A DNA stretch of 36,795 bases from an uncultured Oscillospiraceae bacterium (GTDB taxonomy: Bacteria; Bacillota; Clostridia; Oscillospirales; Oscillospiraceae), in contig CAKTPR010000007.1 of assembly GCA_934591725.1 (NCBI GenBank), forward strand, positions 1-36,795, written 5' to 3'. Shown here piece by piece: positions 22,763-31,185 of the stretch; position 1 is the first letter of the stretch; every line of letters begins with the position of its first letter. The notes beneath the pieces are model-generated. The model was not told where the DNA came from and searched no databases. It saw nothing but the letters and a program-made list of their open reading frames with translations. Made by a program: the position numbers and the translations under genes.

Positions 22763-22797
22763 GTAAAAATACTTCTCACCGTGAGAAGTATTTTTAC
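22763..22797. repeat. ICE palindrome, copy 4
   Basis: The longest copy: perfect 17-nt arms (GTAAAAATACTTCTCAC) around a central C. It contains the stop codon of the leftward virB4 gene and lies between convergent genes. Confidence 0.9.
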
Positions 22798-25121
22798 TGG
22801 CCGGGACTGGTGTTCATAAGCCGATAGAGCTCTGTATTCTTGGGTATCTCATTATTGAACGGCACAAGCGCTCCGCCCATACGAAGCAGGCCGCAGCCGG
22901 GCTCGGAATCCGTGACATAGCCCATCTGCATTTCCGATATATGCAGCAGCTTTGAAAGCTCCTGTCGGTCGGTGGCCGCCTGATTGTACAGCATCAGAAA
23001 TTCAGAGTTCGCAAACATGAGCCGCGCTGTTTCGGAGCGCAGACACTCTTCAACATTCTGTGTTGCAGCGGTCAATATGCCTCCGTATTTTCGGAAGCGT
23101 TTCCAAGCCTTATATAAAATTTCCGCGCTGTAATGATACTTGAAATACAGGTACACCTCATCAAGAAATACCCATGTGAATCTGCCCTTTTTCCGGTTTG
23201 CAATGACGCGGTTCTGTATAGCCTCCAGTGTCACGACAAGCGCGGTTGGACGGAGCTGCTCGCCCATCTCATACAGGTCGAGGGATATAAGCCGGTTCTG
23301 CATGTTCACGTCGGTTTTGTGAGAGAAAATGTTCAGGCTTCCCTCAACAATTATCTCTGAGGCAAGCGCAATGTCGCGCGCTTCGGGCTCCGGCTGGCGC
23401 AGAATCTCATTGCGCCAATCCGTCAGCACCGGCGCAAAGGCTTTACCGTTGAGATAGTCACGGAATACCGCCGCCGTGCAGCGGTCAATAATGGATTTGT
23501 GTATGCCGTTCAGAGAGCCGACGCCCATCTGCTGCTCAAGGATACTTGTAATAATGCCGGACTTCATAGCGATAGGATTCTCACCCTCACCATAGCCGTC
23601 CGTCATATCAAGCGGATTTATATGGTGATGGCTGCTGGGTGAAATCTCTATTACCTCTCCGCCGAAAGCCTTCACTATTGAGCCGTATTCGCGCTCCGCA
23701 TCTACGATTATTATGTCATCGTCTGTTCCGAGAACAACGTTTGCGATAGTGTTTTTCATGCCCATAGATTTACCGGAGCCGGATGTACCAAGGAAAAAGG
23801 CGTGGGGAGAAATCAGCTTCTTGCGGTCGCAGATTATAGGATTTTTTGATACTACGTTAACTCCGTATGGTATGCCGCCGGAATCCTGTATTTCCTGAGC
23901 CTTGAACGGAATAAGCACCGCGGTACTTTCCGTTGTCAGTGTGCGCAATGCCTTTATCCTCCGCAGGCCGTATGGCAAGACTGTATTCAGGCCGTCCTCC
24001 TGCTGGTAACGCAGCGGCGAAAACTGACAAAGATTTTCATTACCTATGGCTATGAGCGTTTCTGTATCGGCGTCGAGCTGCTCCAAGCTGTCCGCCGTAT
24101 GAACAAGCGTCACAACGGCAAACATCATTCGCTGGTCACGGGTCATAAGGTCGTCGAGGAATTCCTTGGTTTCTATACGCTGCTGTTCCAGCTCATAGGG
24201 GATCGTGGCCGTAAAGTTGTTGTGGTTGTTCTGACGCTGCTGCCAACGTGTTATATCGGTCTCAATGCTCAGAATACGCTGCTGAATTTCCTTGACGGCT
24301 TCATCAGTCGGGATGGGGAGAATATCTATGGATAACATGAGATTGCGCGACACATCGGATAGGTCGGCGATCATCTCATCTTTTATGAAAGACGCAAACT
24401 CGCGCAGAAAAAGGACACGACCGAATTTGTCGCCCATCTCAAAATAGTCTTTCCTGAAGCACAGACTGTCGGGGCATATTATATCCTTGAAGTCCATACC
24501 GGAGCGCATGGCATGGGCTGGGTCGAAGGCGAAAAACTGTTCCTCGCCCGGCCTGAAAAAATCATGGAAGATACGAAGCCGCTCATAGTTCCCGATACGC
24601 TGCGCTCCTGAATCGAGACGGCCAAAGCTTTTGCAGATATTGCTGTCCACCCGGCGAAAGTATGCGCGGCTGTCGTTGATTTTGCGTTCAGGTATAGAGA
24701 GTGTTATGTACTTTTCCTGCACAAGATTATTGCTCAATGCCGCGCGTGCTCGTGTAATGTTGTTCACGTCACGGCGATAACGGTCAAGCCCGTCGCCCTT
24801 TTCTCTCATCAGTATCTGCCGCTCAAAATCACGCGGATTTAACCGATGATTTATGATCGTTATTTTAGCTCCGGCGTCAGTCGGCAGGGTATTCAGAACC
24901 GCCCCGTATGACGAGAATATGCTGCGCCTGTCCTCATCCGAGGCGGCAATATAGTTTATATCCGCAAAACGCCATGTCATGCTGTGCTTGCGCCCCACCT
25001 GCCATATGCCGTCATTGAATACACAGCGCACGGGTATTGACTGCTGCACTGAGCGCGGTATGCGGAACTTTTCCTGCTCGCTCTTGTTTGCGGCTGTCAG
25101 AGTCTTAATCAAAATCTGCAC
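22794..25121 (-). CDS. virB4: VirB4-like conjugative transfer ATPase
   Basis: 775 residues. It energises assembly of the mating channel. Walker A is FLGTSGSGKSMGMKN (about residue 450), and Walker B is FTWVFLDEVYLYFKY (about 655). The N-terminal part has the VirB4/TraC layout, and the C-terminal Gln in ATQNVEECL is conserved in such motors. Translation could start at GTG 25121, which overlaps the prgI end by 17 nt, or at TTG 25112, better spaced from AAAGGGG. The pairing with prgI immediately upstream is standard for Firmicutes ICEs. Confidence 0.92.
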   Translation of the reverse strand: MQILIKTLTAANKSEQEKFRIPRSVQQSIPVRCVFNDGIWQVGRKHSMTWRFADINYIAASDEDRRSIFSSYGAVLNTLPTDAGAKITIINHRLNPRDFERQILMREKGDGLDRYRRDVNNITRARAALSNNLVQEKYITLSIPERKINDSRAYFRRVDSNICKSFGRLDSGAQRIGNYERLRIFHDFFRPGEEQFFAFDPAHAMRSGMDFKDIICPDSLCFRKDYFEMGDKFGRVLFLREFASFIKDEMIADLSDVSRNLMLSIDILPIPTDEAVKEIQQRILSIETDITRWQQRQNNHNNFTATIPYELEQQRIETKEFLDDLMTRDQRMMFAVVTLVHTADSLEQLDADTETLIAIGNENLCQFSPLRYQQEDGLNTVLPYGLRRIKALRTLTTESTAVLIPFKAQEIQDSGGIPYGVNVVSKNPIICDRKKLISPHAFFLGTSGSGKSMGMKNTIANVVLGTDDDIIIVDAEREYGSIVKAFGGEVIEISPSSHHHINPLDMTDGYGEGENPIAMKSGIITSILEQQMGVGSLNGIHKSIIDRCTAAVFRDYLNGKAFAPVLTDWRNEILRQPEPEARDIALASEIIVEGSLNIFSHKTDVNMQNRLISLDLYEMGEQLRPTALVVTLEAIQNRVIANRKKGRFTWVFLDEVYLYFKYHYSAEILYKAWKRFRKYGGILTAATQNVEECLRSETARLMFANSEFLMLYNQAATDRQELSKLLHISEMQMGYVTDSEPGCGLLRMGGALVPFNNEIPKNTELYRLMNTSPGQ

Positions 25122-25458
25122 ACCCCTTTCTGTTCAGGCATGAGTAATAAATGTTTTCAGATATGTACCGGCGTTCACCGGCACATAGAAGCTCAGACTT
25201 TAAGAACGCCCACAGAAACTGTTCAAAGCACATGCCGTTATAGCTGAAGAATCCGGCTATTGCTACGGGCGACGCAAGAACGATGCATAGCCAGCTTGCG
25301 GTCTCACGGCTCATAAACCGGTCAAATAGCATGAATACACCGGCTGCTATGCCTACCGCAAAAAGCGAGCAGATGAACTGGCGGCATGACAGGCCGAAAA
25401 ATATGGTCTCTTTGTACGCGCGCACTTCTTTTGGAATTTTTACTTCTATCGTTATCAC
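25105..25458 (-). CDS. prgI: PrgI-family membrane protein of the transfer channel
   Basis: 117 residues. It begins IEVKIPKEVRAYKETIFFGLSCRQFICSL over the first 30 positions, the PrgI signature, followed by two membrane helices. PrgI acts as the VirB3-like partner of VirB4, and its gene overlaps virB4. The only standard start codon, GTG 25458, is directly attached to the AGGAG ribosome site with no spacing; eight bases downstream of AGGAG is an ATA codon. The true start is therefore uncertain. Confidence 0.85.
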   Translation of the reverse strand: MITIEVKIPKEVRAYKETIFFGLSCRQFICSLFAVGIAAGVFMLFDRFMSRETASWLCIVLASPVAIAGFFSYNGMCFEQFLWAFLKSELLCAGERRYISENIYYSCLNRKGCADFD

Positions 25459-25484
25459 TCCTATTTATTTTGGATTTTGCTATC

Positions 25485-25514
25485 AAAAATACTTCTCACC
25501 GTGAGAAGTATTTT
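25485..25514. repeat. ICE palindrome, copy 5 (inside the transfer operon)
   Basis: 14-nt perfect arms around a central C (25500), with one extra A on the left. It lies between the virB6-like gene and prgI, both read leftwards, 26 nt before prgI. A full terminator here would cut off prgI and virB4. Confidence 0.85.
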
Positions 25515-25526
25515 CAGAGGATCTTT

Positions 25527-26369
25527 TTACAGACTGAACATTTCTCTGATAAGCCTGTCAGAGCCTTTCACCAGCCCGGTCAGCACGAGCATATTAAATG
25601 CAAGTTGGCCTATGTACTGCCATGTCATTGTTACAGCCGGGAGAGTGGTATCTACTGACGGCGCGTCGCTTGACAGAAATGCCGAATATATAAGACAGGC
25701 GAGTACGATCACCGCACCCTCAAGGCAAACGCCCGCATAGCTGCGTATAAAGGCTTTGCCTATTCCGCTTGTAGTCTCCCCGGCAAATGCTGCAAGCGGC
25801 AAGGGAGACAGTGCCGTATATATGTACAGCTTGAAGAACCTGCCGTAGACAGTCAATATAAGAATGAAAGACATTACGGTTATAAACAGACTTCCAAGAA
25901 GCGACACGAGCCAGAGCGGTATACTTTGCAAGAATGTCACGTCCTCAATTGCATTGACGATTTCCGACGGCAGCTCTGCGGTCTCAGTCACCGCGCTGCC
26001 TATGCTGCCCATGACCGTGGCAGCCACACCGCCGCATATCGAAAAGAGCGCAGTCATTATTTCCATGCCGTAACCAACGGCGATTTTAGCCAAAAAGAAT
26101 CGAATAAAATGGCGGAGAGCAAATTCCGGCCTTTGAAGCTCCTTGAACGATGCCGCGGCCGAGAATATACCCATAGCAAAAAACAGCACAAGCAGGCCAT
26201 AACCTATACCTACAAGAGCTGTGTTGATATCCGTTATTACACTCCAAATCTGCCCGCCTTTGAAGCTTTCGGGTGTCTGCGTTATGAGCTGCCATAGCTC
26301 TGCGAGCTTTTCGTTCCATGTCCCAATAGCATTTTCAAGATTTTTTATTACCCAATTGTCACTCAACAT
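25527..26369 (-). CDS. VirB6/TrbL-like polytopic transfer protein
   Basis: 280 residues, with six or so membrane helices in the central and C-terminal parts (such as WLVSLLGSLFITVMSFILIL and SPLPLAAFAG). The N terminus is amphipathic. This matches the VirB6/TrbL-type channel component usually placed between the pilin-like gene and prgI in Clostridia ICEs. ATG 26369 follows GGAGGTGG closely. The family call rests on topology, length and position as well as sequence. Confidence 0.8.
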   Translation of the reverse strand: MLSDNWVIKNLENAIGTWNEKLAELWQLITQTPESFKGGQIWSVITDINTALVGIGYGLLVLFFAMGIFSAAASFKELQRPEFALRHFIRFFLAKIAVGYGMEIMTALFSICGGVAATVMGSIGSAVTETAELPSEIVNAIEDVTFLQSIPLWLVSLLGSLFITVMSFILILTVYGRFFKLYIYTALSPLPLAAFAGETTSGIGKAFIRSYAGVCLEGAVIVLACLIYSAFLSSDAPSVDTTLPAVTMTWQYIGQLAFNMLVLTGLVKGSDRLIREMFSL

Positions 26370-26436
26370 GCCACCTCCATGTGCTTACTTTACGGCTTAT
26401 ATTATGCTGCTATTCAGAGAGCGATAATATGCCGCA

Positions 26437-26467
26437 AAGACCGCGCTTCAATGCGAAGCGCGGTCTT
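26437..26467. repeat. Strong hairpin between the pilin-like gene and the VirB6-like gene
   Basis: 13-bp GC-rich stem (AAGACCGCGCTTC with its complement) and a 5-nt loop, only 8 nt after the stop of the small pilin-like gene. No T run follows, so it may be a partial terminator or an mRNA stabiliser that raises the pilin-like message over the downstream genes. Confidence 0.75.
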
Positions 26468-26475
26468 CATACTCT

Positions 26476-26787
26476 TTACATCACACCTATAGCCGCAAGT
26501 ATTTCTTTTGAAAACGCGATTATCAGCCCGCCGAGAAGGCACAGGAAGCCCTGTGAGCGCTGGCTGGCGTCATGGCTCTGGACGGACATACCGACCTGCA
26601 CGATGCCCCAGCCGAGGATTATTATACCGACTGCTTTGATGCAGGAAAAAATGAAATCCGAAAAGTTATTAACTACCGTCAGCGGGTCGCCCCCGGTCGC
26701 AAAGGCTGAGGTCACGAAAACTGTGGCCGAGAGTACGAGGGATGTCCACACGCACATTATACGCTTTATTCTTTTATTGTTCTTCAT
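26476..26787 (-). CDS. Small membrane protein, Maff2/VirB2-like (pilin-type)
   Basis: 103 residues. A cleavable signal (VWTSLVLSATVFVTSAFA) is followed by two hydrophobic segments with small residues (AVGIIILGWGIVQVGMSV and GFLCLLGGLIIAFSKEIL) joined by a polar SHDASQRSQ loop. This matches Maff2-type proteins found after virD4 in ICEs, thought to be VirB2-like. Its start overlaps the end of the virD4 gene by 14 nt. Confidence 0.72.
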   Translation of the reverse strand: MKNNKRIKRIMCVWTSLVLSATVFVTSAFATGGDPLTVVNNFSDFIFSCIKAVGIIILGWGIVQVGMSVQSHDASQRSQGFLCLLGGLIIAFSKEILAAIGVM

Positions 26788-28498
26788 AATCTTCCTCCAT
26801 ATCGTTAAGTAATTTCCTCATGTCATAGAGACACACCGGACTGTGAATATATGGCGCTGCGCCGCCGTCCGACGTCAGCGCAATATTCGGATGCTTTAAT
26901 ATGTCGTACTTCCGGTCTATCACCGGACGCTCGCCGCGGATAAATACAATGGCGTCCCGGTTGTCCAGACGTCGTACTTCATCCGGCGTCATAAGCTCAC
27001 GGCCTGTCTGCTGTGTGCTTTGAGAATAAGAACCGCTGCGCCCCTTGCTCTGGCTGCTGGAGTTGACTTCGATCGTCTCTTTGCCAAGCAGCTCACTCAC
27101 ATACTTGTGGGTACTCTGCTCATTCCCGCCGAGGTACACAAAGCTGTCCGCATTGCCGATTATGCCCTCCCAATCGTCCTTGAACAGCGCTTTAAGCTGA
27201 CTTATGTTTTGCAGAATAATGGTTGACATAATATTCCTTGAGCGCATTGTCGCCTGCAAACGTGCATATCCGTCCGGAAGTGCAACGTTTGCAAACTCAT
27301 CGAACATGAGCCTGACAGGGACAGGCAGCGCGCCGCCGTGTACTTTATCCGCCTGATAATACAGCTCCTGAAACGCCTGAGTATAAAGCATACCGACAAG
27401 GAAGTTCAGACTGTTGTCGTTGCTGTCAGGGATAATGCAGAACACAGCCTGTTTGCGCTCACCAAGCTTTGAAAGCTCCATGCCGTCGAAGGTAGTGATG
27501 TTCTGTATCTCAGGCAGAGTGAAGGCAGCGAGACGCACGGCAGCGCTCACCAATATGCTTTTAGCGGTTTTGCCCGCCGCCTGTTTGAAAATACGGTATT
27601 GGCGCAGAGCTATGTGGTTCGGGTTTTCTTCCTCCAAAGCCTCAAACAGCAAATCGAGCGCGGACTGATAATCGTCGTCATCCTCTTTCGCCGCGCCGTA
27701 CTCTATCATGGTAAGGATCATTTCCAGAGTCTGCTCCTCCGGCGGGGCTTCGTGCAGCAAGTACAGCATCAGCGCCGCGTCAAGCGCCGTTTCGGACTTT
27801 TCCCAGAACGGGTCGTTCTGGTGCGCATTCTTTGGCGTAGTGTTCTGGATGAAATTATTTATAAGCTTGAACACATCGCTGTCACGGCGAATGTAGCGGA
27901 ACGGATTATATGAATCTGACCGCGCGGGGTCTATAAGGTCAAATACCTTGATGACATAGCCGCGCTGCATAAGCAGGGGAATACAAGCACGAGCGATTTC
28001 ACCCTTGGGGTCGGTGACTATAAAGCTGGCGTTGGCGAGCATTATATTTGGCTTGACAAGAAAACGGGTCTTACCAGCACCGCTGCCGCCGACAACTATT
28101 TGCAGGAGATTTCGCATGTGATGTTTACCGTTCATGCTCATTTTGAGATGCTGCGTCAGGATCACATTCATGCCGTCGTCTTTATCGCTGTACTTTCGGT
28201 TCAGCTCATGTACGCTGCCCCATTTGGCAGAGCCGTGTTCTATACCCGGCCTTCGGTTATGCCGGGACGAATAGTACAGCGCAATGCCGCCGACATACAG
28301 CAGCAGAAATATGAACACGAAACGCAGCGTATACGAAGTCCAGCGCATGTCCTTCAAACTGGCGTCTGCGCTGAGACGGAAAAGCTCAAAAACGGTCATT
28401 CCGTCCTCATAGACGCTGGCGGCAAGCAAGGCAAAATAAATGACGGCGAGAGAAAACAGCGCCCACATATAGGCGTTGTCTTTAGAAGAGTTATTCAC
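26774..28498 (-). CDS. virD4: VirD4-like type IV coupling protein
   Basis: 574 residues. Two N-terminal membrane helices precede a large ATPase domain with Walker A VVGGSGAGKTRFLVKPN (about 135) and Walker B VRLMFDEFANV (about 345). Conserved VirD4/TraG features include ATMRSRNI and IGNADSFVYLGGNEQST. It links the relaxase-DNA complex to the channel. The GTG start overlaps the upstream TGA (GTGA), giving coupled translation with pcfB. Confidence 0.94.
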   Translation of the reverse strand: MNNSSKDNAYMWALFSLAVIYFALLAASVYEDGMTVFELFRLSADASLKDMRWTSYTLRFVFIFLLLYVGGIALYYSSRHNRRPGIEHGSAKWGSVHELNRKYSDKDDGMNVILTQHLKMSMNGKHHMRNLLQIVVGGSGAGKTRFLVKPNIMLANASFIVTDPKGEIARACIPLLMQRGYVIKVFDLIDPARSDSYNPFRYIRRDSDVFKLINNFIQNTTPKNAHQNDPFWEKSETALDAALMLYLLHEAPPEEQTLEMILTMIEYGAAKEDDDDYQSALDLLFEALEEENPNHIALRQYRIFKQAAGKTAKSILVSAAVRLAAFTLPEIQNITTFDGMELSKLGERKQAVFCIIPDSNDNSLNFLVGMLYTQAFQELYYQADKVHGGALPVPVRLMFDEFANVALPDGYARLQATMRSRNIMSTIILQNISQLKALFKDDWEGIIGNADSFVYLGGNEQSTHKYVSELLGKETIEVNSSSQSKGRSGSYSQSTQQTGRELMTPDEVRRLDNRDAIVFIRGERPVIDRKYDILKHPNIALTSDGGAAPYIHSPVCLYDMRKLLNDMEEDYEEQ

Positions 28499-29061
28499 CT
28501 GACTTTATCCTTCCCGCGTTCGCGACGCGGCACAGCTTTGTCCGCAACAGCTTTCAATCGCTCAAGGGTATCTCTGACGGACGGCTTTTCCTCAGTCTGT
28601 AATGCTGTCAAGCCACTCCTGCGCTCTTGATAGGATTTCTTGCGTGGAGCGGCTTGCGCTTTTTTTGATTCGTTCGCGTGCCCCCTCTCCGGTGCCTCAT
28701 AGCCCATAATCTGTAAAACGGTGTTAAGCTGTGCGGAGTAATTAACATTAGATATTATATGCACAACGTCGCTGTGACCATCTTTGCACTGCACAGCGGC
28801 ATAAAGCGCACCATACTGCCTTGCGAGCTTTTCAAACCTTGAAAGGTCTTCAGCGCGTATAGGTACAATGACCGCCTCTGCGTTTTCTTTGTTGAGCCGT
28901 TCAACACCTACTTTCCCAACTGTTTTATAATTTCCTTTCAGCAAAGCGACGAGCAGGGCTGCCGCATTTACAGCGCCCTTGCCCGCAAGCTTTGCCGCAG
29001 CCTCGGCAACCTGTAGTCCCTCTTTGACCAGCAGATCGGCAACCTCTCCGCTCACTTCCAT
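28495..29061 (-). CDS. pcfB: PcfB-like protein (DUF3801)
   Basis: 188 residues. The N-terminal half is helical (VADLLVKEGLQVAEAAAKLAGKG starting near residue 7), then VIVPIRAEDLSRFEKLARQYG, then a basic disordered tail. This is the PcfB/DUF3801 pattern; in pCF10, PcfB is an accessory factor at the relaxosome that docks with PcfC (VirD4). It overlaps the relaxase gene end by 10 nt, and the virD4 start lies in its stop codon. Confidence 0.88.
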   Translation of the reverse strand: MEVSGEVADLLVKEGLQVAEAAAKLAGKGAVNAAALLVALLKGNYKTVGKVGVERLNKENAEAVIVPIRAEDLSRFEKLARQYGALYAAVQCKDGHSDVVHIISNVNYSAQLNTVLQIMGYEAPERGHANESKKAQAAPRKKSYQERRSGLTALQTEEKPSVRDTLERLKAVADKAVPRRERGKDKVR

Positions 29062-30329
29062 AGGTCAGTTCTCCTTTCAATCGTTTTTGTTTTAATATTT
29101 TCGCTTTGCAGAGCGCTGTCTGTCTGCTCGCGTATACGCGGCATATCCTCCTCAATTTGGCGGCACAGCCGCAATTCCTGCCTCAATGGCCTGAGAGCAA
29201 GGTTTATTCGTTCAAGCTCTGCACTTACAGCCTTGCCGCGCCGCTTCAAGGAATACAGTTCCCGCCGCCGCATAACGAACGCGTCAATATCTGACTGCAA
29301 CGCGCTTTCGAGCATGGATAGCTCCGCACTGTTCTCAATTCGGTATTTGTGCAGCAACGCAAACTGACGCCGGTATCTGTCCAGTCTTGCGGCCTCTCTG
29401 CGAATGTCGAATGACACGGGCTTTCGGCGTTTAGACGCGCTGCGCAAACCGAGTATGTACATATACCGCACATACAAGGCCTCAAAACCATGCAGCTTAC
29501 GGTGTTTGCATTTGCCATACCGGCGTACATGATAAGTCCTTTTAATTGTGGGAGACCGGCGCTCCGCTTCGCTGGTGCCGCTGCGCGCGGTTTCCAATCG
29601 GCGGCGAATGTCCTCATCTGTATAACCTGCACCTAAACTATCCAGCCGGATAAAGCGCGAGCCGCCCGGAGGCCGGACGGCTGTATGCTTCACATTTGTT
29701 CCTCGCTTTACGGTGTAGCCCTGTTTTTCAAGTTCCGCATAGAAGCTCTGTACAGTGAAAGAGCGTTTCAGAGCAGCGTCTATATCCTGCCGTATCAGGC
29801 CTCGCACTGTCGGCTTGCCGTTTTTCTCCGCGTTCCATTCAGCGTAGTGCTTCCCCTTTCCGCTCGGCTCGATGACTGACAGCCCGTTTTCACGGCTTAT
29901 CTCATTTGACAGGCCTCGTATGCTGCCATAGTATGCGGCATAGTCGCTACGAAATCTGCTGCCGTCAATGAATGAAACGGAGTTGAAAATTATGTGGCAA
30001 TGGATGTGCTCATGGTCGGTGTGTGTACCGACCGCGACTTCAAATCTGTCCCCGACGAGCCGCCGCGCAAATTCCACGCCCAGCTTGTGGGCACACTCCG
30101 GACTTATCTCACCGGGGGAATACGAATGGATAAGGTGATAGCCGAGTATACCGCCAGTCTTACCCCAACGAGCTTTCGTTGCCTGCATGTCATTGTAGGC
30201 AGAATCGGCACAGCAGTTGATTGCTGTCTGCAAAATACGCTCACCGCAGGAAGTTTTCTCGCCGTTCAGTGCATAGCTGATGCGGTTATCCAGACGGCTG
30301 TGAATGGCGATTATCTTGTCATATGCCAC
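29052..30329 (-). CDS. Relaxase, MobA/VirD2 family (MOBP)
   Basis: 425 residues. It nicks oriT and stays bound to the transferred strand. The likely nucleophile is Tyr19 in RISYALN. The metal-binding histidines are in THTDHEHIHCHIIFN (about 110-125), followed by the SRFRSDYAAYY segment. A basic Arg/Lys-rich C-terminal half follows. The GTG start at 30329 overlaps the mobC stop by one base, with AAAGGA 9 nt upstream; a longer frame to 30356 would overlap mobC by more. It is encoded with MobC, PcfB and VirD4 in the standard order. Confidence 0.93.
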   Translation of the reverse strand: MAYDKIIAIHSRLDNRISYALNGEKTSCGERILQTAINCCADSAYNDMQATKARWGKTGGILGYHLIHSYSPGEISPECAHKLGVEFARRLVGDRFEVAVGTHTDHEHIHCHIIFNSVSFIDGSRFRSDYAAYYGSIRGLSNEISRENGLSVIEPSGKGKHYAEWNAEKNGKPTVRGLIRQDIDAALKRSFTVQSFYAELEKQGYTVKRGTNVKHTAVRPPGGSRFIRLDSLGAGYTDEDIRRRLETARSGTSEAERRSPTIKRTYHVRRYGKCKHRKLHGFEALYVRYMYILGLRSASKRRKPVSFDIRREAARLDRYRRQFALLHKYRIENSAELSMLESALQSDIDAFVMRRRELYSLKRRGKAVSAELERINLALRPLRQELRLCRQIEEDMPRIREQTDSALQSENIKTKTIERRTDLWK

Positions 30330-30673
30330 TATACGCTGTCCTTTACCAAGCGCCATGCGCTCCGGGCAAGCTTCGCCGCTTCATGTATTTCTGCTCTTGT
30401 GCTGCCTTTGTAGGCGTTTGCCCAATACGCAAGCTGGTTTATATTATTGCCTATGGCCGACAGCTCACGCAGCAGGGCGGCGTATGTATCCGGCGGGCGC
30501 GGTCGGATTTGGACGCCGACGATCAATTTGCGGATAACGGCGCTCGTGCTGAGACCGCTGTTTTTGCAATACTCAGTGAGTGCTGCATATTCCGTGTCAT
30601 CCAGCCATAGGCCTATAAAATGCTCTCTCTGTCTTATGTTCGCGCTCCTTTCGCATAAAAAAATACTTCTCAT
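30329..30673 (-). CDS. mobC: MobC-like relaxosome protein
   Basis: Up to 114 residues. Helical DNA-binding protein with a ribbon-helix-helix-like N terminus (GLWLDDTEYAALTEYCKNSG, then LSTSAVIRKLI), followed by LLRELSAIGNNINQLAYWAN, the typical MobC region. The only standard in-frame start, ATG 30673, lies within an ICE palindrome and has no ribosome site. An AAAGGAG is instead followed 7 nt later by an ATA codon (before RQREHF), so the true start may be non-standard. Confidence 0.85.
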   Translation of the reverse strand: MRSIFLCERSANIRQREHFIGLWLDDTEYAALTEYCKNSGLSTSAVIRKLIVGVQIRPRPPDTYAALLRELSAIGNNINQLAYWANAYKGSTRAEIHEAAKLARSAWRLVKDSV

Positions 30674-30687
30674 GGTGAGAAGTATTT
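30661..30687. repeat. ICE palindrome, copy 6 (one central mismatch)
   Basis: 12-nt arms AAATACTTCTCA and complement around TGG. A single C-to-T change relative to the other copies creates, on the minus strand, an ATG at 30673-30671 that is in frame with mobC. Confidence 0.85.
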
Positions 30688-30755
30688 CGTGGTGGGGGTT
30701 TAGGGGCTTTGCCGCCTAACAAGAGTCATTGGCGTTTAACAAATGACATACTTGC
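30688..30755. other. Candidate origin of transfer (oriT) region
   Basis: This is the non-coding DNA directly upstream of mobC-relaxase, the usual place for oriT. It holds TTAGG/CCTAA facing each other across GGCTTTGCCG-like sequence, a run of Gs at 30692-30697, and a second inverted repeat GTCATT / AATGAC (30725-30747). The nick site cannot be assigned by eye. Confidence 0.4.
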
Positions 30756-30786
30756 AAAGACAGCGACGCAAAGCGCCGCTGTCTTT
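30756..30786 (-). terminator. Hairpin after the RelB/DinJ gene
   Basis: AAAGACAGCG (30756-30765) pairs with CGCTGTCTTT (30777-30786), and CGC/GCG closes further inside. It begins 10 nt after the antitoxin stop at 30797. The T run is short. Confidence 0.65.
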
Positions 30787-30796
30787 CTACCCCGCG

Positions 30797-31102
30797 TTAT
30801 TCGGTTTTATCAAGAACAGCTTCGGAGAATACCTTTTCAGCGGGTACAGTCCGTCCGCCAAGGACATCCTGCCAGCCTTTTTCAAGCTCTCTGTCAAGGC
30901 CTTCCTGCGTCATTTTGCTCATGTCCGGTACATTCGGCGAAGGAAGCTTGAGCTCAAACGGAATCCCGCGCTGCAAGATGATCTGTTTATAAAACATATT
31001 TATCGCATTTGACACAGGAATACCCAATGCTGCAAGAATATCCTCGGCTTGAGCCTTCACGTCAGGTTCGATACGCGCATACAAATTTGCAGTTTTAGCC
31101 AT
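30797..31102 (-). CDS. RelB/DinJ-family antitoxin, no toxin beside it
   Basis: 101 residues. The N-terminal ribbon-helix-helix reads MAKTANLYARIEPDVKAQAE, then ILAALGIPVSNAINMFYKQI and GIPFELKLP, the RelB/DinJ signature. Such proteins neutralise YafQ/RelE-type toxins and repress their own promoter. No RelE-like gene follows: a hairpin and the mobC region come next. The RelE-type toxin at 32607 has its own Phd antitoxin. ATG 31102 follows AAAGGAGA by about 7 nt. Confidence 0.85.
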   Translation of the reverse strand: MAKTANLYARIEPDVKAQAEDILAALGIPVSNAINMFYKQIILQRGIPFELKLPSPNVPDMSKMTQEGLDRELEKGWQDVLGGRTVPAEKVFSEAVLDKTE

Positions 31103-31139
31103 GGTGTTCTCCTTTCACACAAGAGCTTTTTGCCCCTCT

Positions 31140-31168
31140 ATTATACTCATTTGTGCGCACAATAGCAA
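31140..31168 (-). promoter_or_regulatory. Promoter with palindromic operator for the RelB/DinJ gene
   Basis: Minus strand TTGCTA (31163-31168), 17-nt spacer, TATAAT (31140-31145). The spacer contains the perfect palindrome TTGTGCGCACAA (31151-31162), a fitting site for autorepression by the RHH antitoxin. Confidence 0.72.
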
Positions 31169-31185
31169 TACGCAGAATGTGAATA

